From: Chromobotia macracanthus
Taxonomy: Eukaryota > Chordata > Actinopteri > Cypriniformes > Botiidae
DNA length: 64,000 nt
Assembly: GCA_036877525.1 (NCBI GenBank)
Contig: JAZGTH010000041.1
Location: 2,076,001-2,140,000 of the forward strand
Reading direction: 5' to 3'
Positions 10,610-22,989 of this stretch are shown piece after piece (position 1 is the first letter of the stretch; every line of letters begins with the position of its first letter). A program made the position numbers and the translations under genes. The notes beneath the pieces were generated by a model that was not told the origin of the DNA, ran no database searches, and saw only the letters and a program-made list of their open reading frames with translations.

Positions 10610-12436
10610 AAAATCTATAAGCTATAGGGATGATTGAACGCATTAAAACACTGAGGGATGGCAAATTAATACTGTTTTGCAAAGACAGTAGGCAAAAAAA
10701 AAATGGCACTGAGAATTAAAACTCGGGTCGGGTATGAAGTTGAATGCTCAATTCCAGAAAGAAAGAATTGGATCAGGGGTGTGATAACAGGGATTTCAAC
10801 TGATTCCAAGAGGGATTCCAACTTTCCCAGTAGAGAATATTAAAAATAATATAACTGGAGCAGCAGTGAATGATGTCACAAGGCTAGGGTAGAGTAATAA
10901 GAAGATGATGTGCAGGATGTGGAGGCGAACGTGAGTATGGAAAATGTGGGCAAGGTGTAAACCCTAAATTTTGTAATTGTGGAGGAGATCATAGTGCAGG
11001 ATATTGAGGTTGTATAGTGAGGAAAAATGCAGTAAAAGTTCAGATTGTCAGAGTGGCTGAAGGAATGTCAAATGCTGAGTCACTAAAGAAAGTAAAAGAA
11101 ACTCAAGCTAGTGGAAACTAGTAATATAGTGCCACAAACAAACAATGCTGGAAAGTCAAGGAAAGAGAATGAAAAGATTACAGACAAAGTGTAATTTGTT
11201 GCTTTTATAGCAGAAGTGGTGAATTGCTCTGCTCAGATGGAAAGCAGGACTGTGAGAATTAAAATCATAATCAAAGCTGCAGAAAAGTACTACATTAGAG
11301 GGTGTTTCAGTTGAGATGATAAATGAAAGGTTAAAGATGTAAATAGTAAACAGTCAAACAGTAAACAGTCAGACATCATGTGGTGGTTCATAATTGTAAT
11401 AATTATCTTGCAGTGCAATTCTAGAAGTTTAATTGCTAATGGTCAAGAATTTTAGACATTTCAAATCTTTAAAATAGCCCGGATATTATTTGTGTACAAG
11501 AAAACACTGGAAAATATAGGAGGAAATGGTAGTCATAAGATAATATGGTGCAGTGATTTTAATGCTCACAGCATGTTATGGGGGAGTATAAATAAGGATC
11601 GTAGAAGAAATTCTTGACTGGGGAGGATTAGTATGCATTAACAAGAGAAGTTACACAAGAATTGATATATGTACTTGTTTCTAAAAGTTTAGCTGCATTA
11701 CAGCAAAGTATTATAGGTAGTGATCATTTTCCCATTATCAGTAAAATTGTGGTAGATACAGCACGAACGGTGGTGGAAAAAATGTCAAGGTGGAAGTTTA
11801 AATGAGCTGAGTGGGGTAAGTTTAAGCAAATATGTCAAAATAAAATGGAACATATTAGTAGTTTCACTAGAGATGGAGAAGTTTTTAATAATAAAATTTG
11901 TAAAGTTCTTCAGAGCACAGCTGAAGAGGTAATAGGTAAGAAGAAGGTAGCAGGAGGAACGTAGAACAGTAATAGAAACATAGAGCTTAGCAAAGTGAGA
12001 AGATCCTATAATGATTATATAATGAACTATAATGATTTTATTAATTAAAAATAAGCACAGGCCATAGTGAGGAGAGTTATACGGACATCTAAGAGAAATT
12101 ACTGGAGAGCATTTTGCAGAAATTAATAAAATATGGAATATGATAAGAAAGATTGGAGGAATACAAAGAAGTGGAAACATGCCTGTACTGATGTATAATG
12201 ACAAACAAGTAGTATCAGACAGTAAAAAAGCAGAAATATTAGCAGAAACATTTGCAGAACATTTACAGTAATGCAAATTTGTCAGATGAACTAAGGAGAT
12301 ATAGGGATGAGAAACTGAGTAAAAACGCCCATTTACAGAGGAAAAGGGCTATCTGGGTATACGCTGGACTCTGAGTTTACCTTATATAAATTAAAGAAAG
12401 TCCTAGTAGGGGTTAAACAGACTTCTCCATGCAGAG

Positions 12437-12679
12437 ATGATATCTGGGAAGTTACCAGCTGACTGGAAACATGGGGTCATAGTGCCAATTGCAAAGCCAG
12501 GCAAGGATCATACGCAACCAACTAATTACAGACCGATAGCGTTAATGTCAAATATGTGCAAGTTGATGGAGCAGATTTGTTATAAGCAGATTGGAATACG
12601 TAAAAGAGAAAGAAAAACTTTTCATCAAAGTGGTTTCCAGAAAGGATGCAGCACAATGGGCTCGGTAATCTGTTTGTAA
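12437..12679 (+). pseudogene. I-clade LINE RT N-terminal fragment
   Basis: An 80-codon open piece of the LINE reverse transcriptase with ADWKHGVIVPIAKPGKD, NYRPIALMSN and FHQSGFQKGCSTMGSVICL. These correspond to the RT N-terminal motifs before catalytic motif A. It ends at a stop just before the motif A region. It is part of the larger element at 10610-14570. Confidence 0.8.
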
Positions 12680-13209
12680 GCTGAAATAAGAAAGGCTCAA
12701 GTAAATAAAGAAGTGTTGGTAGGAGTATTTTTGATGTAGAAAAAGTGTACAACATGATGTGGAAAGAGGGACTTTTAATTAAATTAGAAGGAATGGGAAT
12801 TAAGGGAAGGATGTATAACTAGATTATGATTTTTTTTTATTTAAAAGAACCAAAAGAAGTGAGAGTAGGTTCAGCACTGTCTCAGATATATACAGTAGAG
12901 AATGAAACACCTCAAGGAAGTGTTAGCAGTCCTATCCTGTTTCATTGAATGATTAATGATATTTTCAAACATATAGAAATGGATATAGGGAAATCTTTAT
13001 ATGCAGATAACAGGGCACTTTGGAATGGTGGGCGCAATGTAGAGCATGTGGAAAAGTGTATAGTCACAGTCTGCAGTGAATAGAGTAGAAACCCAGGATC
13101 TGTGATCTGTTTTTTTAAAAAGAGTAGTCAATCCGATGATAAATATTACATTGTATGGACATTAAAGAAATTAGAACAAGTATCAGTAGTCAGATTTTTG
13201 GGAATGTGA

Positions 13210-13551
13210 ATGGATTCAAAATTAAATTTTAGAAAGCATATACAAAAGTTAGAAGATAAATGTAAAAAAGCAATAAATGTGATGAGGTGCCTGGCAGGAG
13301 TTGAATGGGGAGTTTGCCGTCATTCTCTTAAAAGTATATATTGTGCATTGATAAGAGCAGCTATAGTTTATGGCAGTATGGTATACAGTTCTGCATTCAA
13401 AACACTATTAAAAATTGAGGCAATTCAGTCACAAGCACTGAGAATATGCTGTGAAGCAATTAAATCATCTCCAATAACAGCAATACAAGTAGAGATGGGT
13501 AAAATGTCGCTAGAACTCAAAGATGTACTGGATGATAAGGTACTGGATTAA
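13210..13551 (+). pseudogene. I-clade LINE RT thumb fragment
   Basis: A 113-codon open piece beginning MDSKLNFRKHIQKLEDKCKK and continuing through KSIYCALIRAAIVYGSMVY and IEAIQSQALRICCEAIKSS. This follows the fingers/palm in the same LINE and precedes its RNase H domain. A frame change at its end moves the reading frame to 13523-13816. Confidence 0.75.
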
Positions 13552-14570
13552 TATAAAAGGGTTTTTGGATTGTCATTCAGTTAAGAAAGTATTGAAAGAT
13601 TATTGGGAATATGAGTTTAGGAAAAAAACAAGCTTCGGATGGAATGCCAACAAGGAGGCTCAGGATATGGGTTTAGGTAACATCAATATTGCCCCTACTG
13701 TAGTGTCAGTAATACCTCCTTGGCTATTCCCTATGCCTTCAGTTGATCTACAGCTGCATGAAGAAAAGCAAAATAAGGATTCAAGTAATTTAGAAAATGA
13801 ATTGTTGCACTATTGAACTGATCAAAAGTATTATAATGCAATACAAATATATACAGACGGTTCAAAGGGTCCAGACTCTGGAATAACGACTGCAGCAGTT
13901 TACATAACCTACTACAAAGTTAAAATAACAAAAATTATTTTTGACCACATTTTTTGACCATGCAAAAATAATAGCAATTCTTATAGCACTTCAGTGGATA
14001 GAAGAGGTACAACCAAAAAAATCAGTGATATGTTCTGATTCCTTTTCAGCTCTTACTAGTTTGTAAGTGTTATATTAATAACAAGACAAGAAGTAGTTTA
14101 TGAAGTAATGCAGTGTTTATTTAGAATAAGACAATATGGGGTAATAGTACATTTCTTGTGGGTGCCCTCTCACATAGAAGTGAAAGGAAATAAAGAGGCA
14201 GACCATCTAGCTTAACAGCCTTTGAAACATTTACAAATCGATGTTAAAGTAGCATTAAGTAACGCAGAAGTAAAAGGGGTAAAATTGCAAATGAAATGAA
14301 CATATGGCAAAAGGAGTGGGATAGTGGTATAAAAGGTAAACATTTATATAGTGTTCAAGGAAAAGTTGGGTCAGAAAGAAGTACGTTTGGGAACAGGAAA
14401 GAGGATGTATTTAATTTTCAGAATGCGTATTGGGGATTGTCTGTTAAATCAATATCTGTATAGAACTGGGAGGCATGAAACAGGAAACTGTGATAAGTGT
14501 GGTCAAGTAGAAACAAGTTCTATTATCCTCATTAATCAGACTGGCGAGTAACCCAATTACAATATATCAT

Positions 14571-14946
14571 AATGAATTTGTTTAATCTGAGATTAAGTCT
14601 TTGCTAAATTGGTTATATAAGGTACTAATACAGCACATTAAAAAAGACTGAAGCTAGAAACCTTCACCACATCAATGGATTCTGCCATTTGGCCAGTTGA
14701 TGGTTTCCCCTTTACTAAAAACATGAGACACTCTAATAAGTTATTTAAACTGAAATACTTTTTAATAAATGATCCAGAAAGCTTGGTTCCATGGTTTGTC
14801 TTAGAAATCAACTGTTTGTTTTGTGTGTGTTGTTTAATTTAAACCCACCATTAACCCATACAAGGCCCTTCATAAAAAAATCATCACATGAGGCGAGAGT
14901 TAGTGTTACAGAAATCGCAAAGTGAGAGCTGTTCCAGGGTCGTTGT
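14571..14946. other. Sequence without recognised content
   Basis: A short gap between the LINE remnant and the MITE. I see no exon or named repeat. Confidence 0.35.
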
Positions 14947-15356
14947 CTATATTTACATGGACAGCAGTAATCTAATTATTAACCTTATTCTGAACATGAA
15001 AGGTATGTTCTAAAAGCAACTCATGTCACTCCTTTAACAAGAATATTGTCTTATTAGTAATATAATTATATTACATTATAATGTAATTACTAATAATATT
15101 ATAATATATTAGTAATAATTACTAATAATAGCAGTAATATAATAATTATATTACTACTGTCTATTTAAACATAGTTTATATTGTACTTCGATAACGCAAC
15201 TAAAATAGAAATACTCAAAAAGTCTTAATTCGATTTGTGAATTAAGTGAATTAAGGTGATCAGAAATCGCTGTTTACATAGTTTACATAGTTTTTTTAAT
15301 CAGAGTATTGTTTAAATTAGGTTAATATCAGAATATTGTTGTCCATGTAAATATAG
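14947..15356. mobile_element. MITE-like element with about 45-bp imperfect terminal inverted repeats
   Basis: The left end CTATATTTACATGGACAGCA through TTAACCTTATTCTGA is matched in reverse complement by the right end, ending GTCCATGTAAATATAG (15341-15356), including TTAATATCAGAATATTG. The interior (15050-15165) is almost pure A/T with nested palindromes such as AGTAATATAATTATATTAC. There is no coding capacity. This is typical of a miniature inverted-repeat DNA transposon; I cannot name the superfamily. Confidence 0.6.
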
Positions 15357-18090
15357 TAATTGGTAAACCTGGGAGAGCATTCCAAACATCAATTTTACCA
15401 TTACAGTTTAAGGTTATAACCAGGGTTATGTGCTTTTTACACCATTGTTATTCACTTACTCTTTCCCTCTGATGTTAGGAATAAGTTATGGTTCAGGTTT
15501 GGGGACAGAGTTCATCTACAGAAATGTTACAAACTATGGTTTCCCAGGAACATCTCTCACTTGGACAAGTCAGGTTGAGCTAGAAAAACAAGAATATCAA
15601 ATATATGGATTTATTAAAACTTAGTTGAAAATAACTATTTTCCGACAACCACAGTTCAATTTTAAGTGAAGACAAAGAGGAGAGGAAGAAGAGAAAGACT
15701 ACCAGAAATAGGTAATTTTTCAACTATTCCACAATACTTATGACAGAAAACCAAGCTTCAAGCTTTTTTTAATATTTATACATTTTTACATAATATTTAG
15801 GGCCATGCAAGCTGATATCCCTTGCAAATGAAAAAGTAAAAAAGAGTAGATTAAAGATTACCAGAGAGAGAGTTACTCGCTACTAAGCATTTTAAAACTG
15901 CCAAGCCATTGTTTACTGACATTTTAATAAAAAAAAACTGACTCCAGTGAACTGCCACTTTAGAACATACCAGTACCAGTCTTACAAAACTCCAATGTTA
16001 ATGAGAAGTTGTTTCTATATGGGCTGCAAAAGTCAGTGTCAAGTTAATCCTGTCCCTGATCAGTCTTCCTTATTTTAGCATTTTGTAGGTGACCTACATG
16101 GAAAAACAACATTGGACATGTACAGATTACAGTGATACAAAGCCATATTAACTTCAACATAGTAACTAAAACACAGCATGAGTTATTGCCTCACTCTTTT
16201 ATGGCCACAGACCACAGATGCTGCTTGACTTTTCCAAAGATCCCAACATTCTTCCTAAACCCCATTCCCCCAGGGTATGCCTGCTGAAATAGTTCTCTCT
16301 GCCTCTCAGCTGGAACGGAAACCAATGCTGGATCACACTAACTCTCTGTCTCCATTCCAATTATGTTAAAAAAACGTGTGCACCCCAAACACACACAACT
16401 GAATCTTATACATGACTAATACATAAAGCAATATAATATGGAATACATCACCATATTCTGTTCCATGTTCTCACATTATCATATACCTGTTTTTCCTTAT
16501 TTGTTAAATAACCCACCCAATATTAAGATTAACCCAAGCAGTATTTAAGAATGAGAATGTACTAGAGGTTTAGGGTCAGGCCTTTATGACTTGGGTCAGA
16601 AAGCAAGGACCTTAGCTACTGCATACCAAAGCCTTTGCATTCACACAGAAAACCCTAGCATTGTGATGGTACGTTTTGCACAGGCAAACACTAATGCGTT
16701 AGATAATGTAAAAATAGTTCTACATTATTTTACAATGTATTTAACAAACACATATTAATAAAGCACGTGTGAAACAATAAGCTTCATCAAAATCAGTAAG
16801 TGTAATTTAGCAGATTCTTTGCATTTCATATGCAGTTAGAGAAAGCTGAGAGATGAGTATGTTGTTGCCATTCATATTAAACAAACCTGCAGTCCTCAAA
16901 TGTTTTATAACTCTGGAGGGTTTCAGCTATCTCAGGGTGGCCTGATCAATGTGTGGAGATTAAGAAGCCTTGGTTACCATGATGATAGTAGTGTAAGGTT
17001 TGTTGATGACTGTCTCCTCTTCCATTTGTGTGACTTCCAAAGAAAGTCTTTCTTGCTGGTGGGAACAGATGCTTGAATTATTTCTTAGCATGGAGCGTAT
17101 CGCCTGCAGTACAAACACACTGCCTGTGCAGCCCATGCATGAAGACACCCAACCAAAGCCCAGAGCCCTAGCTCAAACCCTGACAGATTCTTGGAGTAGA
17201 AACAGAAGTCCAACAAAATAAATGTCTTTCTTCCCAAAGTTTGCTTGCTGGGTTCTTGAGTTCTGGAGGTTCAAAAATTGGTTCACAATGTGGCCAAATC
17301 TGGAGCCCTCAAAATGAATTCTTTAAGCCTAAAAAAGGACCAGACTAAAGTCTTGATTTAGTTCATCTAGTCTGTACCTCCCCATCCTCGTCTCCTGCCA
17401 TGCTGTCTCCTGGTTATGTATGTCTGTCTTCTCTGGAGATCCATTGACATCCTGTGCGTGTATCTTCCTAAAGTATGAACACTTTCCCACTTTCTGAAGT
17501 ACTGAAGTCCAGGAAACACTAACAACACTGTCTCACACAAATCAGCTTTCGCTGCAGCTGTGCACAGCTATACGCACCAATCAGCACCCACCTTTTGTAT
17601 CAGCTGACCAGAATACAGAGCCAAAATCATTCTGGCATCATAAACACTCCCACAATCCAATCCTGAACTCTGTTTCATGCACGCCCGATCTCCCTGTCTT
17701 CTGTTGTGTTCTTTCAGAATGTAGGACATGTAATTGGTTAGAAATATTTAGGGTATTTCTCAGAAGGAAGGAACTAATAAAATCAAGTCAATGTCTATTC
17801 ATTGAGAGGAGCTGTGTGAATGCATACATAATCTGGTCTGTGCAAAAGCATCTACAAAGACACTTTTTGTCTGGTACTTTGTTTTACAGTTTGGTTCTTT
17901 ATCTTTATCACTCCCATATTTTGTCCAGATAAGTATATTGTAAAAACTGATAACTGCAATCCAAAATCTTTCAGCAGTTGAGTTTTCTGTATACATGTAA
18001 GCAGCAAAGTCTGAAAGGACATAATTCTGTATGGGTTCGAACCTCACTCCTGATAGAAGCTTTGAGGGCAGAACAGTTAAGAGTTTTTTC
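15357..18090. other. Intronic sequence without a convincing gene
   Basis: No confident feature. A plus-strand open frame at 15430-15624 (LGISYGSGLGTEFIYRNVTNYG) and a minus-strand frame at 16960-17148 are not recognisable and lack clear splice support on both sides. Confidence 0.35.
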
Positions 18091-18265
18091 TTGTAACCCA
18101 AAGGTTGTGGGTTGAATTCCCAAAGCTGGGAAACAACTGAGGTACCCTTGACTCACTTATTCAGGTGTGTGTGCTTACTACTCACTGCTCCTAATCTGTG
18201 TGTGTGCACTAACTTGGATCAGTTAAATGCAAAGGACAAATTCTCGGCCTGCATATCACTTCACT
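18091..18265 (+). mobile_element. Degraded tRNA-derived SINE
   Basis: The plus strand has a polymerase III B-box-like GGTTGAATTCCC (about 18111-18122). A GTGTGTGTGCTTACTACTCACTG body and an end reading AGTTAAATGCAAAGGACAAA follow, all like a common fish SINE. The A-box half is missing, so this is a 5'-truncated copy. Confidence 0.5.
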
Positions 18266-19832
18266 TTGTGTTAAATAAAACAAAAACATATTTAAAACAA
18301 ATTTATTTGTATACATAGAGTGCATCTTTCTCTAAGAATTTTGACTGTGACAAATGTTTTCTCACAAAAGTAGTAGGTCTGCAATGGTTTAGGAGTGTGA
18401 GATAAAAAAGCAAACCAAATTAATGTGATAAAACTATAAAGTACTTTATAGTTAACTATTATAGTTAACTGCACTGCACATCTTATGTACAAATATATTT
18501 TAAATATTAATTATTATTTATAAATTATGAATTACTGCTACAGTGATCAATGAAAACTGTACATATCTCTTTTAAATAAAATACAATTTATCATTTTTCA
18601 ACAAGCAGTGATAGCACAACGCAACTCAGACAAATAGTCCCAACCTTTGAGAATCAGCCACGTTTTATACAGAACCTGATCTGCAAAGTAACTAGGCATG
18701 TTTGATCAGAAATGAATAACAATTACTAGGAATAGCTCAGACATTTTGTCATAATAAATAATTATAAATTGTACAGTAAAAACAAGTGTGAAGCCTTTGT
18801 AAGGACTACCCATTGGCCCAACATGTTCCAATTTTTACGTGTTCTGTCTTTCTTTTTAGCACTTACTAAACTTTTTCTCAATTTATTACAATTTTGTTTA
18901 ATTGACTCGTTTGATTGATTTGTTTAATTTAATTTACTATATCCAATCTGACTCCAACTTTATATGAAATTTAGGCTAATGGTTCCAAATTATCTGCTGA
19001 TCAAAATTTAGGGTTTGATTAGTTATTCTTTCATTAGGGACCCAGTGTTGCACAGTCACACGCCAACCGGTATACAAAACTGGTCACAAACTGTCAGTCT
19101 GATCTTAGTCAGAGGTTGCTGGGTAAAGTAATATTATTAAATCTGGCCACCCCATGCTTGCTCAGATCTAATAATAGTTTTCTTAGTCACGATCATGCAA
19201 CTTGTTAAGTCAGGTAATTCAACTACAAGTCCACAGAATGATCTTATCCTGATATACTTATTTTGCGGTAACAATTGTTCTTCTTCTAATCTACCGGTAT
19301 TAACAATTACTAAAGAACTTTAAATATATCAAGAATAACAAATTATTATTCCAGGCAGGTTAAAACATCAATTAAAAGAAATAAAAGACAGAAATTATAA
19401 ATTTAATGAAATAATAAATGATCAACAGAATACAAAGTCACTAAGTTTATATCATATCTGGCAAAAGACACACACGTTAATTGTGTGGGAAGTTCTTGTT
19501 ACAGAATGCTTTTGCCTAGCCACCTTATATACACAGATAATACAAAGTCATCAATTCTATGGCCAATTCAGAATTTGGTCTGGTAAGGTTCCTGTGACCT
19601 GAAGGGCCACCCCGCTTGGATAGTTAACACTACAAAGTTCAGGTCTACTGGGAAAGACATCCATAACAGGGGTGTAGATTATTTCCTATTTTCCCATAAT
19701 AATAGAAATTAGACCTTTTTACCTATTACACCATAACCTCTAAAATGATACCAAACATGAAAATGGAAACTCAGTGACATCCCCTTGTTTGTTGCACATT
19801 TATGTTGAGTAAGCTACATTGATCTGGACCTG
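18266..19832. other. Intronic sequence, possible unclassified LTR material
   Basis: AT-rich, with no exon recognised. The stretch 19030-19740 has a more unique texture and could be an old LTR or DNA-element relic, but no termini or coding parts can be shown. Confidence 0.25.
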
Positions 19833-19947
19833 AAGGGAGGAAGGAAAGTGAGAGGAGGGAGGAAGGACAGTGAGAGGGGGAAGCAAGGAACAAATCAATA
19901 TGAACAAATCATATACAATATTGTATATGATTGTATATGATTTGTTC
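19833..19947. repeat. Purine tract followed by a perfect 18-bp hairpin
   Basis: An almost all-purine stretch (19833-19890) contains two near-copies of GAGGAAGGAAAGTGAGAGG. It is followed by a perfect inverted repeat: GAACAAATCATATACAAT at 19902-19919 and its reverse complement at 19930-19947, with a 10-base loop. Confidence 0.8.
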
Positions 19948-20734
19948 CTGCAAATGAACCCAGTGCTGATCACTAGACCAGCTGCCTTACAACTTTCATG
20001 GTCCATAATAAAATAACAGAATTATCATGATTTTGTCAAATAATCTTTTAATTATAATATACATGATGCAACACTTCCAGCACATATATAGCTACCGATT
20101 AAGTTGTACTGCTGGTGGTTCATAGTGTTCAGCACTGAATACTGCCTGCTGGTTAAGTGTTGTAGTAGTAAATTCCCCTAGAGTAAAAAAAAAAAATTGG
20201 TGAGTGAAATTTGCATGCAACTCTCTGTCCCAGATGTTCGGATCCTGACGGATCTTAGTCATGGTTCTTGTATCTTGGAGTTAGGCTCTAAACTCAAGCT
20301 CTGTGTTGCTTGTCTTTGTATGGAAGAACATGGCCTCTTGTCTCCTCCTTAATAATCCAGTTATTAGTTCATGCCCCTCACCTGTCTTCCCTCATTACCC
20401 TCTTTGTTTGCCTCCCCTATTTAATGTCCTAGTGTCTGCTGTTTTGTACTGGTGTATTGTTTCTCTCTGTCAGTTTTGTATGCTGCCTCGAGTCTTGTGC
20501 CCTGTTTGATTTTGCTTGATAGAAATTTAGTCTTGTTTGTTTTTTGTTTCTGCCCCCTTATGGGCAGTTTGTTTAAATAAACAGGGACAGACCAAAGGGG
20601 GGACTCTGTACTGAAACACTTGACCCTTGAAAGCAAACGAAAAAGAAAAGGTCTGTATCAAGGCAAAATCAAGACATCAAAGTTTGCATCCTTCAAGTCT
20701 ATAGCCATGACCAATCTAGAAGTCTGTGAAGAGT
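19948..20734. other. Sequence with a possible LTR-like tract at 20290-20610
   Basis: The pyrimidine-rich plus-strand stretch at 20290-20610 includes CCCCTATTTAATG and AATAAACAGGGAC and resembles the promoter/polyadenylation part of a fish gypsy LTR. No partner LTR or primer site was found. Confidence 0.25.
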
Positions 20735-21420
20735 CTAATTAAAGATGCCCAGATCTAGTACCTGTCGTAACCCATCTCCTTTCTTGGGCACAATGAAGTA
20801 AGAGCTGTAAAACCCTACATCCATCTCAGCTGGTGGAACAGGCTTGGCCGCGGCCTTCACCAGAAGGACCTCAATCTCCCTATACAGGACTGCTGCACTG
20901 TCTTTTACTGAGGAGAAGAGGATGCAGCAGAACCTGGGTGGGTGCCTGGTGAACTGAATCACATACCCGAGCTGAATCATCCTCATGAGCAAGCATGACA
21001 ACCACTCCTCTAAACACCGTGCCACGAGATACAATAAATTATTAGTGTGCCCAAGAAAGTGGGCGCATCACAGCAAGCCATGGGGAAAGCCAAGTTGATG
21101 GCTGTGCCCTGGCATATTGCCTTCTTGCAGGGGCAGTAAATCATAGGGTCCTCACAAACCCTTAAAGGCGAAGGCAGAAGGAAACCAGACATGGTGGGTG
21201 TTGGTGCCTCTGTGCGTGACTGGCCCAGAGAAAATGAAAACTGCTCTTTGCATGATGAAATGGTGGCCAGCGACGTAGCACAGGTCATATGGAGAGACAC
21301 CACCCCTAGGAATGAGCCCGATAGGAAGAAATAGTGCCCCTGCCTTGCCCTGGGTGGGGTCTGTCTGCAAGAGCAGGTCAGTCTTCTCTGGGCCACCCAT
21401 CTCAGGACAGCTTCGAAACC
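20735..21420 (-). pseudogene. DIRS1-like element fragment (ORF1 remnant and RT start), copy D
   Basis: On the minus strand the frame at 21034-20735 contains LGYVIQFTRHPPRF, VLYREIEVLLVKAAAKPVPP and GFYSSYFIVPKKGDGLR, then VLDLGIFN. These are the N-terminal fingers of DIRS reverse transcriptase. Upstream (21400-21040) are two overlapping open frames that look like the frameshifted end of the DIRS gag-like ORF. The element stops before the catalytic boxes. It abuts a truncated chromovirus LTR on its right. Confidence 0.78.
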
Positions 21421-21479
21421 TTTAGAGTGTTCTTAGCAGTTGACTTGCGGGCAGCCAGTGTCGGTTTCCTGCAAGTAAT

Positions 21480-21590
21480 CAGCCCCAGGAATGCGGCCTC
21501 ATGGGAAATGTAGTCCAAATTGGAATCACTAATATTCAGGGTTCCCTCTGGTGGTTCGGAGGAGGTGGTACAGGAGCCTCCACCATAACA
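21480..21590 (-). repeat. Truncated 3' LTR of chromovirus copy 2
   Basis: The stretch TAATATTCAGGGTTCCCTCTGG through GGAGCCTCCACCATAACA matches the inner end of the LTR at 22465-22826. Read on the minus strand it begins TGTTATGGTGGAGG. Only about 110 bases remain; the rest was lost at the junction with the DIRS fragment. Confidence 0.7.
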
Positions 21591-22464
21591 GAGCCCCTCT
21601 GCGAACGGCTACTGACATGAGAAGGAAAGCGGCACCGGGGCTTACCGCAAGGTCGAGGGGCTGGCTTTCCCGGATGAGTCCGGTGAAACTCTTTAGTGAG
21701 AGTCGAGGATATCTCCAGCGTTGACCCAGGACTGCTCCTGGGACTGTACCCCTCCCAGTCTACTAGATATTGGAGCACACCACCCTGGCACCTGGAGTTG
21801 AGTAGTTCCTGTACTCGGTAAGCCTCCTCACCGTCAACCAGGATAGGGGGAGGCTGTTCCCTGGGCTTCCCCTTCACCTCACCGGCCGGACCAACAGCGG
21901 GTTTCAGGAGTGATACATGAAAGGTAGGATAGATATGATAATTAGCAGGTAAGTCAAGGCAAAAAGATACTGGGGTAATTTGTCTTATCATCTGGAATGG
22001 GCCGACATACCTGGGACTGAGTTTTTAGTCCCAGGTATGTTTTTAGTCCCAGACTAAGGTGGAATTATCCATTTTCCATACAAAGGGTCGCCCAGTTCAG
22101 CGCTCTTCCGGTAAGCAAACGAAGGCTATGCGGCTTATTTCAGTGGGATACAAAGTGGGCTGCTGTCCCACAAACAGAGAACATTGTAATGGGAAACCCG
22201 TGCATTTAGATGGATTTCCATCATTCGGGGAAAGCCAATCGACTACGTGGGACATAGGAGAAGCGCTGCTGGGGTGTAATTGGAGGCGCAGCCATTGCTT
22301 CCATCCCAGGTAGAGGTATTCCCTGTAGTGTTCTAATGTGTTCCTCAGTGAGATTAGTTAGATGAACAAGCTTATGGTAGTGCATGGTCATTTGAGAGGC
22401 TTGTGTTGTTAGCTCAGAAGATAACTGTGAGATGGCTGCTGGATCATTTTGCGGCGAAGTCTTC
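21591..22464 (-). pseudogene. Internally deleted chromovirus copy 2: gag N-terminus joined to integrase chromodomain
   Basis: On the minus strand the gag N-terminus is at about 22440-22240 (LVHLTNLTEEHIRTLQG, then LFVGQQPTLYPTEISRIAF after a stop). The sequence then jumps into the integrase C-terminus (about 22030-21590), with PRYVGPFQMIRQITPVSF, PTFHVSLLKP, and a chromodomain remnant PPPILVDGEEAYRVQELLNS and LQYLVDWEGYSPR. Chromodomains of this type target chromovirus integration. Protease, RT, RNase H and most of integrase are deleted; a short duplication of TTTTTAGTCCCA marks the junction near 22023-22050. The primer site at 22453-22464 is identical to that of copy 1. Confidence 0.82.
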
Positions 22465-22826
22465 TGTAATGAAGGGTCGGAGATGGTAGAATACATTTGC
22501 AGCACTTTATTAGAGGACAACAAACAGGCAGGGTCAAACACCAGCAAACAGGTATAACAGGGGCAAGGCAGATTAGTATCAAAACAGGCAAGGGTCGAGG
22601 CAGGCGACAATTAATCACAATCCAGAGTAAACAATTCAAAAGGGGTCAGGGCAGTCAGCAAACAATTAAAAATGATAGACAATCCAAAAGGTAACAACAG
22701 GTAAACCATACACAAGGTAAACACTCAGAGATGACAGAAATGTCAGAACTGGAATCAGTAATATTCAGGTGAAGGTTCCCTCTGGTGGTTCGGAGAAGGC
22801 AGTATGGGAGCCTCCACCGTAATACC
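22465..22826 (-). repeat. 5' LTR of chromovirus copy 2
   Basis: Related to the copy 1 LTR (ACAAACAGGCAGGGTCAA, CAGAGATGACAG, and the CCCTCTGGTGGTTCGGAG end). The segment carrying the TATA box and transcript start in copy 1 is missing here, so this LTR could not promote transcription. Confidence 0.7.
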
Positions 22827-22989
22827 GTAATCATCCTGGTGGTGGTGTAGCTAAAGTTACTTTCAAATATAATAAAGAGAATATTCTTGAGTCTCATTTT
22901 TCCTCAGAGGGCGGAAAGATTCTAACTATGATATTTATATTTTTATATGATTTTTTTATACTAGCAAATGTTTATGGATTCAATAATTT

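Larger units (their letters stand above)
10610..14570 (+). mobile_element. Decayed I-clade (Nimb-like) LINE with RNase H domain
   Basis: Plus-strand remnants appear in order. ORF1 has two zinc knuckles near 10909-11010 (CAGCGGEREYGKC, where the expected His is Arg, then CNCGGDHSAGY). Weak endonuclease traces follow (11380-11790, with CSDFNAH at about 11545). Reverse transcriptase has NYRPIALMSN (12515-12550), a motif A remnant near 12730, TPQGSVSSPILF (12910-12945) and LYADNRALW (about 12996-13022), where the usual YADD is YADN. The thumb-region homology is at 13210-13520. RNase H has IYTDGSKGPDSG (13846-13881), ICSDSFSAL (14027-14053) and HIEVKGNKEAD (14173-14205). A C-terminal cysteine region CDKCGQVETS lies near 14500. 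RT plus downstream RNase H is typical of the I clade. Numerous stops and frameshifts make it dead, and the endonuclease is largely lost. Confidence 0.85.

Noticed and set aside
15430..15624. Plus-strand frame with GSGLGTEFIYRNVTNYGFPG
   Set aside because: Looks protein-like but I cannot identify it, and there is no clear donor or partner exon.
16960..17221. Overlapping open frames on both strands
   Set aside because: Neither shows a family motif; one is likely a shadow of chance sequence.
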